64,000 bases of DNA from Physcousia sp015060555 (GTDB lineage: Bacteria > Bacteroidota > Bacteroidia > Bacteroidales > Bacteroidaceae), in NCBI GenBank assembly GCA_015060555.1, contig SUYG01000025.1:1-64000 (forward strand), in the 5' to 3' direction. The position numbers and the translations under genes are program-made. Positions 25,754 to 33,859 of the stretch are shown piece by piece. The notes beneath the pieces were generated by a model. It was not told the DNA's origin and searched no databases. It saw nothing but the letters and a program-made list of their open reading frames with translations. How positions within the stretch are numbered: position 1 is the stretch's first letter; each line of letters starts with the position of its first letter.

Positions 25754-27016
25754 ATGTTGAACAAGGAAGAACAGAAGGCTATTCTGGCACTGCTGCATCG
25801 CGAAGTCGTGCCGGCTATCGGCTGCACGGAGCCGATGGCAGTAGCGTTGTGCGTAGCCCGTGCTACCGAGACATTGGGATGTGTGCCCGAAAAGATTCTG
25901 TTGCACCTGAGTGCTAACATCCTCAAGAATGCCATGGGCGTGGGCATTCCCGGCACAGGTGGAATGATAGGCTTACCTATCGCCATCGCACTCGGGGCTA
26001 TCGGCGGCAAGTCGTGCCTCGGTCTGGAGGTTCTGCGTGACTGTACGGACAAAGACCTGTCCCTTGCCAAGAAGTATATCACAGAGGATCGTATTGATAT
26101 CAAGTTGGAGGAAGACGACCCCGACAAGCTCTTCATCCATGTTCACGTTCAGGCTGGTGATAAATGCGCTGAAGCCACCATCAAAGGTGGCCACACGCAC
26201 TTCGTAGATGATGGCGTCGTATCAACTTCTACACCCGAACATGAGACAGCGCCGTCACTAACCCTTCGCCAGATTTATAAGTTTGCCTCTACGCAACCCC
26301 TTGATGACCTCTCCTTCATCCTTGAAGCCAAGCATCTCAACGAGGCGGCGGCTGCCGAGGGTCTGCGCGAGAACTACGGCCATCAGCTGGGCAAGACGAT
26401 GTGCTCGCCGCTGGGGCGAGGTATCATGGGCGACAGCATCTTCTCGAAGATCCTCTCCGTGACCTCCTGCGCCTGCGACGCCCGCATGGCAGGAGCCATG
26501 ATTCCCGTGATGAGCAACAGCGGCAGCGGCAACCAGGGCATCTGTGCCACCATGCCCGTGGTGGTCTTCGCACGCGAGAACCATAATACCGAGGAGGAAC
26601 TCATCCGCGCCTTGACGCTCTCGCACCTCACCGCCATCTACATCAAACAGTCGTTGGGTTGTCTGTCGGCGCTTTGCGGTTGTGTCGTGGCCAGCACGGG
26701 CAGCAGCACGGGCATCACCTACCTGATGGGTGGCACCTATGAGCAGATAGCACACTCCGTGAAGAATATGATTGCCAACCTCACGGGCATGATCTGCGAC
26801 GGCGCCAAGCCCTCCTGTGCGTTGAAGCTGACGACAGGCGTCAGCACTGCCGTCATGAGTGCCATGCTGGCTATCCAGAATAAGTATGTCACATCGGCCG
26901 AGGGCATCATCGAGGATGATGTGGATCGCAGTATTCACAACCTCACCAGCATCGGTTCACGTGGCATGGACGTAACCGATCGTTTCGTGCTCGACATCAT
27001 GACGCACAAGCAATAA
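25754..27016 (+). CDS. L-cysteine desulfidase / UPF0597 family (CyuA-like)
   Basis: The 420-residue protein matches the CyuA/UPF0597 family, related to the alpha part of L-serine dehydratase. Visible motifs are VVPAIGCTEPMAVALCVARA, MGVGIPGTGGMIGLPIAIAL, MSNSGSGNQGICATMPVVVF and CDGAKPSCALKLTTGVSTAV. The conserved cysteines (GCTEP, SLGCLSALCGC, MICDGAKPSC) fit an iron-sulfur cluster. The family breaks cysteine down to pyruvate, ammonia and sulfide in some members, but not all are tested. It is monocistronic, with its own promoter and terminator. Confidence 0.88.
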   Translation: MLNKEEQKAILALLHREVVPAIGCTEPMAVALCVARATETLGCVPEKILLHLSANILKNAMGVGIPGTGGMIGLPIAIALGAIGGKSCLGLEVLRDCTDKDLSLAKKYITEDRIDIKLEEDDPDKLFIHVHVQAGDKCAEATIKGGHTHFVDDGVVSTSTPEHETAPSLTLRQIYKFASTQPLDDLSFILEAKHLNEAAAAEGLRENYGHQLGKTMCSPLGRGIMGDSIFSKILSVTSCACDARMAGAMIPVMSNSGSGNQGICATMPVVVFARENHNTEEELIRALTLSHLTAIYIKQSLGCLSALCGCVVASTGSSTGITYLMGGTYEQIAHSVKNMIANLTGMICDGAKPSCALKLTTGVSTAVMSAMLAIQNKYVTSAEGIIEDDVDRSIHNLTSIGSRGMDVTDRFVLDIMTHKQ

Positions 27017-27071
27017 GCCCCCCATCCCTCATGCAGGCTGCGATTTTGTCGCGCCCTCACCTCCCCTCTAA

Positions 27072-27118
27072 CGGCCAAAAAGTCAGCGAATCAGACTTTT
27101 TGGCCGCTTCTCTTTCCT
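27072..27118 (+). terminator. Terminator after the cysteine desulfidase gene
   Basis: A 13-bp perfect stem (CGGCCAAAAAGTC / GACTTTTTGGCCG) with a 9-base loop, followed by a T-rich stretch. Confidence 0.8.
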
Positions 27119-27170
27119 TTGCACACCTTTTGCCGCTACAGAAGTACAAGGACAGGGTTATTCTTGAACC

Positions 27171-27230
27171 CTTGAACTCTTAAACTCTTAAACTTTTTGA
27201 ACTCTTAAACTTTTTAAACTCTTAAACTCT
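27171..27230. repeat. GAACTCTTAAACT simple repeat before clpB
   Basis: The words CTTGAACTCTTAAACTCTTA and AACTTTTTGAACTCTTAAAC are repeated in imperfect tandem right up to the clpB start. No sigma-type box is recognisable in them. Confidence 0.7.
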
Positions 27231-27236
27231 ATCAAT

Positions 27237-29909
27237 ATGAACTTCGAAAAATTTACCATCAAAGCACAAGAGGCCGTACAGGAGGCCGTGCGCATCGCCG
27301 AGGCCCGCCGTCAGCAGGCCATCGAGCCCGAGCATCTGCTCTCCGCCATCATGAAGACCGGTCAGCAGGTCGTACAATTCCTGTTCCGTAAGTTATCCGT
27401 CAACGAGCAGGCTGTCAGCCAGGCCCTCGAAGCCCAGTTGCAGAGCCTGCCGCGCGTGGAGGGCGGCGAGCCGTACCTCGGTCGCGAGACCAATACCATC
27501 CTCACCCATGCCGAAGAGCTGGCGGGCAAGCAAGGCGACGAGTTCGTCAGCATAGAGCTGATGCTGCTCGCCCTCGTTGGCAGCCGCTGTACTGCAGCCA
27601 AGATCCTGAAGGACGCGGGCGTCACGGAGAAGGAGCTCGCTGCCGCCATCCGCGAGCTGCGCGGCGGACAGCAGGTGCACTCGCAGTCCAGCGAAGACAC
27701 CTATCAGAGTCTCTCCAAATACGCGCGTAATCTGATAGAGGAAGCGCGCGCGGGAAAGCTCGACCCCGTCATCGGGCGCGACGAGGAGATTCGCCGCGTG
27801 CTGCAGATTCTCTCGCGACGCACCAAGAACAATCCTATCCTCATCGGTGAGCCGGGAACTGGTAAGACGGCCATCGTGGAGGGTCTCGCCCATCGTATCC
27901 TGCGTGGCGATGTGCCCGAGAACCTGCGCGAGAAGCAACTCTTCTCACTCGACATGGGCGCGCTCATCGCCGGTGCCAAATACAAGGGCGAGTTCGAGGA
28001 GCGTCTGAAGAGCGTCATCAACGAGGTGACGAAGAGCGAGGGCCGTATCATCCTGTTCATCGATGAAATCCACACCCTCGTGGGAGCCGGCAAGAGTGAG
28101 GGAGCCATGGATGCTGCCAACATCCTGAAGCCCGCACTGGCACGTGGCGAGCTGCGTGCCATCGGCGCCACCACCCTCGACGAATACCAGAAGTACTTCG
28201 AGAAGGATAAGGCCCTGGAGCGCCGCTTCCAGAGTGTGATGGTCGATGAACCGGACACGCTCTCCAGCATCTCCATCCTGCGTGGCCTGAAGGAGCGCTA
28301 CGAGAACCACCACCGTGTGCGTATTCAGGATGATGCCATCATTGCCGCCGTGGAGCTCTCCAACCGCTACATCACCGACCGCTTCCTGCCCGATAAGGCC
28401 ATCGACCTGATGGACGAGGCCGCCGCCAAGCTCCGCATGGAGCGCGACAGCGTGCCCGAAGAGCTCGATGAGATCACCCGCCGCCTGAAGCAGCTGGAAA
28501 TCGAGCGCGAGGCCATCCGCCGCGAGGCGGAGGGCAGCGCGGGAAGTGCTTCTCCCGCTTCCGACAAGCTACAGCAGTTGAACAAGGACATCTCTGACCT
28601 CCGCGAGCAGGAACAGCAGATGAAGGCCAAGTGGGAAGGCGAAAAAGCTCTCCTCTCTAAGATACAAGCCAACAAGCAGCAGATCGAGCAGCTGAAGTTC
28701 GAGGCCGACCGCGCCGAGCGCGAAGGCAACTACGGCCGCGTGGCGGAGATCCGCTACGGCAGCCTGCAGGCTCTCGAAGCTGAGATTCAGAAGATTCAGG
28801 AGCAGCTGCGCTCCGCTCAGGGCGCCGAGGCAATGGTCAAGGAAGAGGTGACCGCTGACGACATCGCAGAGGTGGTTAGCCGCTGGACGGGTATCCCCGT
28901 CTCCAAGATGCTGCAGAGCGAGCGCGAGAAACTGCTGCACCTGGAAGAAGAACTGCATAAGCGTGTCATCGGACAGGACGAAGCCATCCGCGCCGTAGCC
29001 GATGCCGTGCGCCGCTCGCGTGCTGGTCTGCAAGACCCCAAGCGACCCATCGGATCCTTCATCTTCCTCGGCACCACGGGTGTCGGTAAGACGGAGCTGG
29101 CCAAGGCTCTGGCTGAGTTCCTCTTCGATGACGAGACGATGATGACGCGTATCGATATGAGCGAATATCAGGAGAAGCACAGCGTCAGCCGACTCATCGG
29201 TGCCCCTCCGGGATATGTGGGTTACGACGAGGGTGGACAGCTCACCGAGGCCGTGCGCCGCAAGCCTTACAGCGTCGTCCTCTTCGACGAGATTGAGAAG
29301 GCGCACCCCGATGTATTCAACACTCTCCTGCAGGTGCTCGACGACGGCCGTCTGACCGACAACAAAGGCCGCACCGTCAACTTCAAGAACACCATCATCA
29401 TCCTCACCTCCAACCTCGGCAGCGAGTATATTAGGGAGAAATTGGCCCCCCTGTCGTCCCCCGGGGGGGACACGGCTGAAAAGTCCTCCGGCAACAATGG
29501 AATAGAAGCCCCCTCGGGGGCCGTAAGGGGGGCCGTGCTTGAAGAGGTCAAAGCCCATGTCCTCGACATGCTACGCCGCACCATCCGCCCCGAGTTCCTG
29601 AACCGTATCGACGAGACCATCATGTTCGAGCCGCTGACGCAGGCTGAGATCCGTCAGGTCGTACAGCTGCAAGTCGCCTCCGTGCAGAAGATGCTCGGCG
29701 AGAACGGCATCACCCTCACGCTCACCGACGCCGCCCTTGACCTGCTCACCCGCGAGGGCTACGACCCCGAGTTTGGTGCCCGTCCCGTGAAGCGCGCCAT
29801 CCAGCGCCTGCTCCTCAACGACCTCTCGCGCGCCATCCTCGCCGGCACCGTCAACCGCGAACACCCCATCCGCGTCGATGCCGATGGTGACCACCTCACG
29901 TTCAGCTAA
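27237..29909 (+). CDS. clpB: Disaggregase ClpB, with a repeat-encoded insertion
   Basis: The 890-residue protein has a Clp N-domain (1-145), first AAA+ module (LIGEPGTGKTAIVEGLAHRI, IILFIDEIHTLVGAG), coiled-coil middle domain (~410-530) and second AAA+ module (FIFLGTTGVGKTELAKALAE, SVVLFDEIEKAHPDVF). It works with DnaK to rescue aggregated proteins. Between TSNLGSEYIREKL and KAHVLDMLRRTIRPEFLNRI the usual ~15 residues are replaced by ~34 residues (APLSSPGGDTAEKSS...APSGAVRGAVLEE). These are encoded by a C/G-rich palindromic repeat (29444-29534). The frame is kept, and the insertion falls after sensor 1 of the second module, probably on a surface loop. Confidence 0.96.
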   Translation: MNFEKFTIKAQEAVQEAVRIAEARRQQAIEPEHLLSAIMKTGQQVVQFLFRKLSVNEQAVSQALEAQLQSLPRVEGGEPYLGRETNTILTHAEELAGKQGDEFVSIELMLLALVGSRCTAAKILKDAGVTEKELAAAIRELRGGQQVHSQSSEDTYQSLSKYARNLIEEARAGKLDPVIGRDEEIRRVLQILSRRTKNNPILIGEPGTGKTAIVEGLAHRILRGDVPENLREKQLFSLDMGALIAGAKYKGEFEERLKSVINEVTKSEGRIILFIDEIHTLVGAGKSEGAMDAANILKPALARGELRAIGATTLDEYQKYFEKDKALERRFQSVMVDEPDTLSSISILRGLKERYENHHRVRIQDDAIIAAVELSNRYITDRFLPDKAIDLMDEAAAKLRMERDSVPEELDEITRRLKQLEIEREAIRREAEGSAGSASPASDKLQQLNKDISDLREQEQQMKAKWEGEKALLSKIQANKQQIEQLKFEADRAEREGNYGRVAEIRYGSLQALEAEIQKIQEQLRSAQGAEAMVKEEVTADDIAEVVSRWTGIPVSKMLQSEREKLLHLEEELHKRVIGQDEAIRAVADAVRRSRAGLQDPKRPIGSFIFLGTTGVGKTELAKALAEFLFDDETMMTRIDMSEYQEKHSVSRLIGAPPGYVGYDEGGQLTEAVRRKPYSVVLFDEIEKAHPDVFNTLLQVLDDGRLTDNKGRTVNFKNTIIILTSNLGSEYIREKLAPLSSPGGDTAEKSSGNNGIEAPSGAVRGAVLEEVKAHVLDMLRRTIRPEFLNRIDETIMFEPLTQAEIRQVVQLQVASVQKMLGENGITLTLTDAALDLLTREGYDPEFGARPVKRAIQRLLLNDLSRAILAGTVNREHPIRVDADGDHLTFS
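29444..29534. repeat. C/G-rich palindromic repeat inside clpB (second family)
   Basis: The ends GGCCCCCCT (29444-29452) and AGGGGGGCC (29526-29534) are inverted copies. Inside are the palindromes GTCCCCCGGGGGGGAC and GCCCCCTCGGGGGCC. Like the CT/GA family it looks like two palindromes facing each other. Confidence 0.75.
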
Positions 29910-29925
29910 TCATCATCCATACCAC

Positions 29926-29970
29926 GAAGCCGCCTCCGTAGCAATCAACGGAGGCGGCTTCTTTGTTTTT
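29926..29970 (+). terminator. clpB terminator
   Basis: A 14-bp perfect stem (GAAGCCGCCTCCGT / ACGGAGGCGGCTTC) with an 8-base loop, followed by TTTGTTTTTG. Confidence 0.85.
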
Positions 29971-29971
29971 G

Positions 29972-30379
29972 TCACTGTCTTGGAATATCAAATTGTCCCC
30001 GCATTGCCCTTTCCTGTTCATGGAATTGCATCATATACGGGGCCAGTTTCTCTTCTGTAGCCTCAAAAAAACAATTATAATCTGCATTGTCACGCATAAT
30101 GACCAAATCTGAAAAGAGAGAACCATCCTTGCGTTCGAAGATTCCCGTTCGGATATAATGCTCCCCAAATAAAGCCATCGTACCACGATGGCTCTTCACA
30201 TTATAGCCGTCACAAATAAGTAGTGCCGAAACCGCATGAAATAATGCATAATAAAGGCGGTTAGCGGCAGCCTCCCATTTTCCTTCTTGCAAGCAGAAGG
30301 ACATATCATCGAAAGTTCGCTTTGCCTTCTCCAACTCAAGGTTGACTACTATTTGGCGTTCGTTCTCACTTAGGCTCAT
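29972..30379 (-). CDS. HEPN-domain protein (partner of MNT nucleotidyltransferase)
   Basis: The 135-residue helical protein has the HEPN features AANRLYYALFHAVSALLICD and SDLVIMRDNADYNCFFEATE. The ribonuclease motif R-x4-6-H of active HEPN toxins is replaced by RDNADYN, so RNase activity is doubtful. The ATG overlaps the end of the MNT gene. HEPN/MNT pairs behave as toxin-antitoxin systems in several bacteria, the MNT partner modifying the HEPN protein. A UPF0332-type relative with unknown role is the alternative. Confidence 0.85.
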   Translation of the reverse strand: MSLSENERQIVVNLELEKAKRTFDDMSFCLQEGKWEAAANRLYYALFHAVSALLICDGYNVKSHRGTMALFGEHYIRTGIFERKDGSLFSDLVIMRDNADYNCFFEATEEKLAPYMMQFHEQERAMRGQFDIPRQ

Positions 30380-30693
30380 AATAGTACTTTTTTGTCTTCT
30401 TCAACATTGTAATAGAACAGCGAATGAGGTCCATTCAACCACTCGTCTTTAGTATAAGCATGGGGACGAATATCTTCACCGATGTTCCAGCCCATCTCAA
30501 CAAATGGATATGAATACCTGTCAAAATCCTCATATTCAAGTCGGGGTTTGTCAAGAAGGAGGAGCAAGTCCCAATCCGAGCCTTCATGGCTGTCCCCTCG
30601 CGCACGCGAACCGTATAAGTAGAGCGAACTGCCCTTGGGCAACACCTGCGATGCCACCTTCTTAATATGATCTAAGACTTGTACCTGTTCCAT
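30376..30693 (-). CDS. MNT-type minimal nucleotidyltransferase
   Basis: The 105-residue protein has the nucleotidyltransferase motif GSSLYLYGSRARGDSHEGSD followed by WDLLLLLDKP, giving the GS-x-R-x8-SD-x-D metal site. I chose the ATG at 30693 (MEQVQVLDHIKK) because a TATCTTTG promoter ends 24 bases upstream. The frame is open to 30813, but that part would lie upstream of the promoter. It is the first gene of the pair with HEPN (4-base overlap). Confidence 0.88.
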   Translation of the reverse strand: MEQVQVLDHIKKVASQVLPKGSSLYLYGSRARGDSHEGSDWDLLLLLDKPRLEYEDFDRYSYPFVEMGWNIGEDIRPHAYTKDEWLNGPHSLFYYNVEEDKKVLL

Positions 30694-30716
30694 AATAACG
30701 ACTTCATTTCCGCGGG

Positions 30717-30724
30717 CAAAGATA
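30717..30724 (-). promoter_or_regulatory. Bacteroidetes -7 element (TATCTTTG) for the MNT/HEPN pair
   Basis: TATCTTTG on the minus strand lies 24 bases before the chosen MNT start. Confidence 0.65.
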
Positions 30725-30794
30725 CATGTTTTATTGGTATCATCAAATAATATCCACAAAAAAAATTCATAATCGGACAATTCTTCAAAATAAG

Positions 30795-30814
30795 CACTGC
30801 CGCCAATGCCCATC
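30795..30814. repeat. 20-base copy of half of the BspA terminator hairpin
   Basis: CACTGCCGCCAATGCCCATC is identical to 46453-46472, which is the first arm and loop of the hairpin after the giant BspA gene. The second arm is absent here. Confidence 0.6.
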
Positions 30815-30869
30815 TGTCAACGATTTGTGTGTCAAACAGTAGAAAAGTGATGACGTGGATTCTAAAGAG

Positions 30870-31019
30870 ATGGAAAATGATGAAGATTTAACGTATTTAA
30901 CCTTTGTAAACCTCAAAAATGAAGAAAGTGTGCAGATTTTGTATGGTAAGTTATGCTTGCAAGGAATAACCTTGGCTGGTTACGTTCTTTTTAAGCTTAC
31001 AAGACACAAAATCTCTTAA
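30870..31019 (+). CDS. Possible small ORF (49 residues), unrecognised
   Basis: The only open frame in the ~390-base gap between the MNT and XRE genes starts MENDEDLTYLTFVNLKNEES. It has no recognisable domain and no clear promoter. It may be chance. Confidence 0.2.
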   Translation: MENDEDLTYLTFVNLKNEESVQILYGKLCLQGITLAGYVLFKLTRHKIS

Positions 31020-31088
31020 TAATCTCAAAAAACACATTCGTTAGTGCCATTTTTGAATGAATGTTCTTATGTTGCCGATTATTTTGTG

Positions 31089-31096
31089 TATCTTTG
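31089..31096 (+). promoter_or_regulatory. Bacteroidetes -7 element (TATCTTTG) for the XRE/YhcG pair
   Basis: TATCTTTG lies 25 bases before the ATG at 31121. Confidence 0.7.
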
Positions 31097-31120
31097 CGTT
31101 CAAATTAAAGAGATTTGCAA

Positions 31121-31321
31121 ATGAAAGATTTGAATCGTATCAAAGTTGTACTCGTTGAAAAGAAGCGAACGGCTAAGTGGCTCGCAGAGGAATTGGGCAA
31201 GAACCCTGCTACTGTGAGCAAGTGGTGTACCAATGTGTCTCAGCCAGACCTATATACATTAGACAAGATAGCAACGTTACTTGACATTGATAAACGGGAA
31301 CTTATCACAGGAAAGGATTAA
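31121..31321 (+). CDS. XRE-type helix-turn-helix regulator
   Basis: The 66-residue protein is almost only a Cro/C1 helix-turn-helix: VLVEKKRTAKWLAEELGKNP, then ATVSKWCTNVSQPDLYTLDK. The ATG at 31121 fits the promoter position. It ends 4 bases before the YhcG-type nuclease gene. It is a likely controller of that gene, like the C-proteins of restriction systems. Confidence 0.88.
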   Translation: MKDLNRIKVVLVEKKRTAKWLAEELGKNPATVSKWCTNVSQPDLYTLDKIATLLDIDKRELITGKD

Positions 31322-31325
31322 ACGT

Positions 31326-32591
31326 ATGGCAGACATCATCAAGCATTCGATAAACCAGTTTTCAGAAAACTTCGAGACGTTAGTTTCTCAGATAAAGAGT
31401 ATAGGCGAGGCATTACAACAAGATGCTCGTGTTGTCATCAACCGCAACATAACAACAAAGGCATGGTTGACAGGCTATTATATAGTGGAATATGAGCAGC
31501 ACGGAAATGATAGGGCCAAATATGGCGACAATCTTCTCCAGAATCTCTCAAAGAGATTAGGTGGTAAAAGTTATAGTGCCACAAACTTACGCAGCTACCG
31601 TCTGTTTTACACGCTTTATCCAGAATTGCGTCCCACTATCGCAAACTATCTTTTTGAACGTTTTGGCGGGGAAACGGTGGAGTCTTCCCCAATAACATTT
31701 CTTCCCCCACAGATTCAGCAGTCACTGATTGCTGAATTGCAAGACGAAGGAAAACAGAAGTCGCTGACTGCTAAATTTGCAGAGACACAAGATTCGTTGA
31801 TTGTTACAGGGATTTCTCCCGATGGCTTTGCCATGAGTTTGTCTGATGGGAGTGTAAAAACTGTTCCACAGGCTTTATTCGACCGACTTTCTTTCACACA
31901 TATTGTTCAACTTCTTCATGTCGAAGATTCCATGCAGCGAGCATTCTACGCTATTGAGGCAATGCGTGGACCTTGGAGCGTAAGAGAATTACAACGACAG
32001 ATAGACACCAATTACTATGTCCGCAGTGGGTGGAGTAAGAAGCCTGAATTGCTCAGCAAAAAGATAAATGGAACAGCCGAGCGACCAACCTTTGAGCAGG
32101 ATGTCAAATCCCCTTATTACTTTGAATTCTTGGGGCTTTCTTCCAAAGATGCAATAGATGAGGGTGATTTGGAAGCAGCAATCGTAGGCCATCTGAAAGA
32201 TTTCATCATGGAATTGGGCATGGGGTTCTGCCTTGAAGAAGAGCAGAAGAGGTTATTGATAGACGACCGTTATTACAAGGCAGATTTGGTGTTTTATCAT
32301 CGCATTTTGAAATGCCATTGCATCGTGGAACTTAAAGCCCATAGGCTGGACTATGCAGATGTTGCACAACTCAATATGTACATTGAGTATTATCGCAAAC
32401 ACTATATGCAACCCGACGACAATCCACCTGTTGGGCTACTCCTATGTACAGAGTATGGACAGGAAATGGTGGAATACCTTACTCCATTTACAGACCCTCA
32501 ACTATTTGTTGCCCGATACGAATTACAGTTACCGAGCAAAGAAAAGATTCGGAAATTCTTGATGCAGGAGAACGGGAACACGAAGAGATGA
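31326..32591 (+). CDS. YhcG-type PDDEXK nuclease (DUF1016)
   Basis: The 421-residue protein has the DUF1016 N-terminal region (INRNITTKAWLTGYYIVEYE, NLLQNLSKRLGGKSYSATNL, RSYRLFYTLYPELRP). A C-terminal PD-(D/E)XK nuclease domain follows, with YYKADLVFYHRILKCHCIVE and LKAHRLDYADVAQLNMYIEY (D...E-x-K). Family members occur near restriction-modification genes and in defence islands, but their activity is not settled. Here it stands with only the XRE gene. I infer a small defence or maintenance module. A terminator follows. Confidence 0.9.
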   Translation: MADIIKHSINQFSENFETLVSQIKSIGEALQQDARVVINRNITTKAWLTGYYIVEYEQHGNDRAKYGDNLLQNLSKRLGGKSYSATNLRSYRLFYTLYPELRPTIANYLFERFGGETVESSPITFLPPQIQQSLIAELQDEGKQKSLTAKFAETQDSLIVTGISPDGFAMSLSDGSVKTVPQALFDRLSFTHIVQLLHVEDSMQRAFYAIEAMRGPWSVRELQRQIDTNYYVRSGWSKKPELLSKKINGTAERPTFEQDVKSPYYFEFLGLSSKDAIDEGDLEAAIVGHLKDFIMELGMGFCLEEEQKRLLIDDRYYKADLVFYHRILKCHCIVELKAHRLDYADVAQLNMYIEYYRKHYMQPDDNPPVGLLLCTEYGQEMVEYLTPFTDPQLFVARYELQLPSKEKIRKFLMQENGNTKR

Positions 32592-32623
32592 TCGGAACAC
32601 AATTGTCTATAATAAGGTAATAG

Positions 32624-32657
32624 AAGGTCGTTTGAGAGATATCAAGCGACCTTTTTT
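32624..32657 (+). terminator. Terminator after the YhcG gene
   Basis: A 12-bp stem (AAGGTCGTTTGA / TCAAGCGACCTT, one G-T pair) with a 6-base loop and TTTTTT. Confidence 0.85.
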
Positions 32658-32743
32658 CGAGATTTGATAGGGGCCAATTTACAGAATGAGCAAAAAATGT
32701 TGATTTTTGCGTAGCGTTTTCACTCTTTCATCGTATTATAAGT

Positions 32744-33277
32744 ATGGAACGTCTGAAGTACATATCGTTGGTAGCGGAACTGCGGCTGATTGCTGTCAGG
32801 AAGGCTTTGACGTTACTTGATGATAAGGAAGATGCTGAGGATGTGGTTGGAGAAGTGCTGCTGAGGTTGTGGGAAAGGCATGAAGACCTGCGAGAAAATA
32901 CGGATGAAGTGAGACATCTTGCCGACAGGATGACAAGGAACCTCGCACTTGACCTGTTGCGCCGCCGACGACGGCATCCTATCCTGCGAATCTTCCATCG
33001 GCAAGACAATGGCGAAGAAGAAACGGGCAACATCCCCGACGTTACCGATTCGCTCACGCCACAACATTATATAGAGGCCAAAGAAGCAGGCGACATCGTT
33101 CATCGTGCCATGAGCCAGCTTCCTTACAACTGGCGGAAAATTGTTGAGATGCGTGAATATGATAGGATGAGCTTTGCAGAGATTGCCGCAGTGCTTGGAA
33201 CTACTGAATCCTCCTGCCGAGGTATGATGTCGAAAGCCCGGTCAAGATTACTTCAAATATTAGGCAGAATAACATGA
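32744..33277 (+). CDS. ECF RNA polymerase sigma factor
   Basis: The 177-residue protein has a sigma-70 region 2 (LLDDKEDAEDVVGEVLLRLW, RHLADRMTRNLALDLLRRRR) and region 4 (AMSQLPYNWRKIVEMREYDR, MSFAEIAAVLGTTESSCRGM). Its stop overlaps the start of the next gene (ATGA), which encodes a membrane protein of anti-sigma layout. I infer that it controls the genes downstream, in particular the three barrel proteins. Confidence 0.92.
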   Translation: MERLKYISLVAELRLIAVRKALTLLDDKEDAEDVVGEVLLRLWERHEDLRENTDEVRHLADRMTRNLALDLLRRRRRHPILRIFHRQDNGEEETGNIPDVTDSLTPQHYIEAKEAGDIVHRAMSQLPYNWRKIVEMREYDRMSFAEIAAVLGTTESSCRGMMSKARSRLLQILGRIT

Positions 33278-33846
33278 ATATAGAAAAAGAATACATACAA
33301 AAGTTGCTTGACAGCTACTTGGCTGCTGAGACGACGCGAGAAGAGGAAGACTTGCTTGCCGACTATTTCTGCACGCATAGGGAAGTCCCTGCCGAATGGC
33401 GCAGCTTCTCTGTCCTGTTCAGAGGTCTGCAGCAAGGCAAGCCTAAGGCCCGTGCGCTTCACAAAAGCTATGTGCTTAAATGGAGCACTGCTGCGGCTGT
33501 TATTACTATCATTTTTGGTACAGGGGTGTTTTTCATGCAAAGAAAAGACAGATATGTTGAGCCATCCAAGTCTGTGGCTGTTGCTGTAAGTCCAGCCCGA
33601 CAAACAGATAAGATGCAACATGAGCCACAAGCGGAAGAGTGTGTTCAGACGGCACAAATTTCACACCCTAATAATATAGAGCAGCAAATAATAAAGAGTG
33701 ACAAACCAGTAGCGACCAAGAAGCCAAAAAGTAATATCATTTCTACAAAGTCCACCGAATTGCAGGAAGACGTCTGTATCGACTGTGAACTCCAGACGAT
33801 GGAGGACAAGATGCTGGCTATGGTGAATGAATTTGAAAACATGTAA
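33274..33846 (+). CDS. Probable anti-sigma factor, single-span membrane protein
   Basis: The 190-residue protein has a helical cytoplasmic part (YIQKLLDSYLAAETTREEED, DYFCTHREVPAEWRSF), one membrane segment at ~69-88 (KWSTAAAVITIIFGTGVFFM) and a polar extracytoplasmic tail ending CIDCELQTMEDKMLAMVNEF. The architecture and the 4-base overlap with the sigma gene support an anti-sigma role. I do not recognise a named family. The C-terminal Cys-x2-Cys is notable. Confidence 0.7.
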   Translation: MNIEKEYIQKLLDSYLAAETTREEEDLLADYFCTHREVPAEWRSFSVLFRGLQQGKPKARALHKSYVLKWSTAAAVITIIFGTGVFFMQRKDRYVEPSKSVAVAVSPARQTDKMQHEPQAEECVQTAQISHPNNIEQQIIKSDKPVATKKPKSNIISTKSTELQEDVCIDCELQTMEDKMLAMVNEFENM

Positions 33847-33859
33847 AGTAGCAATAGAT

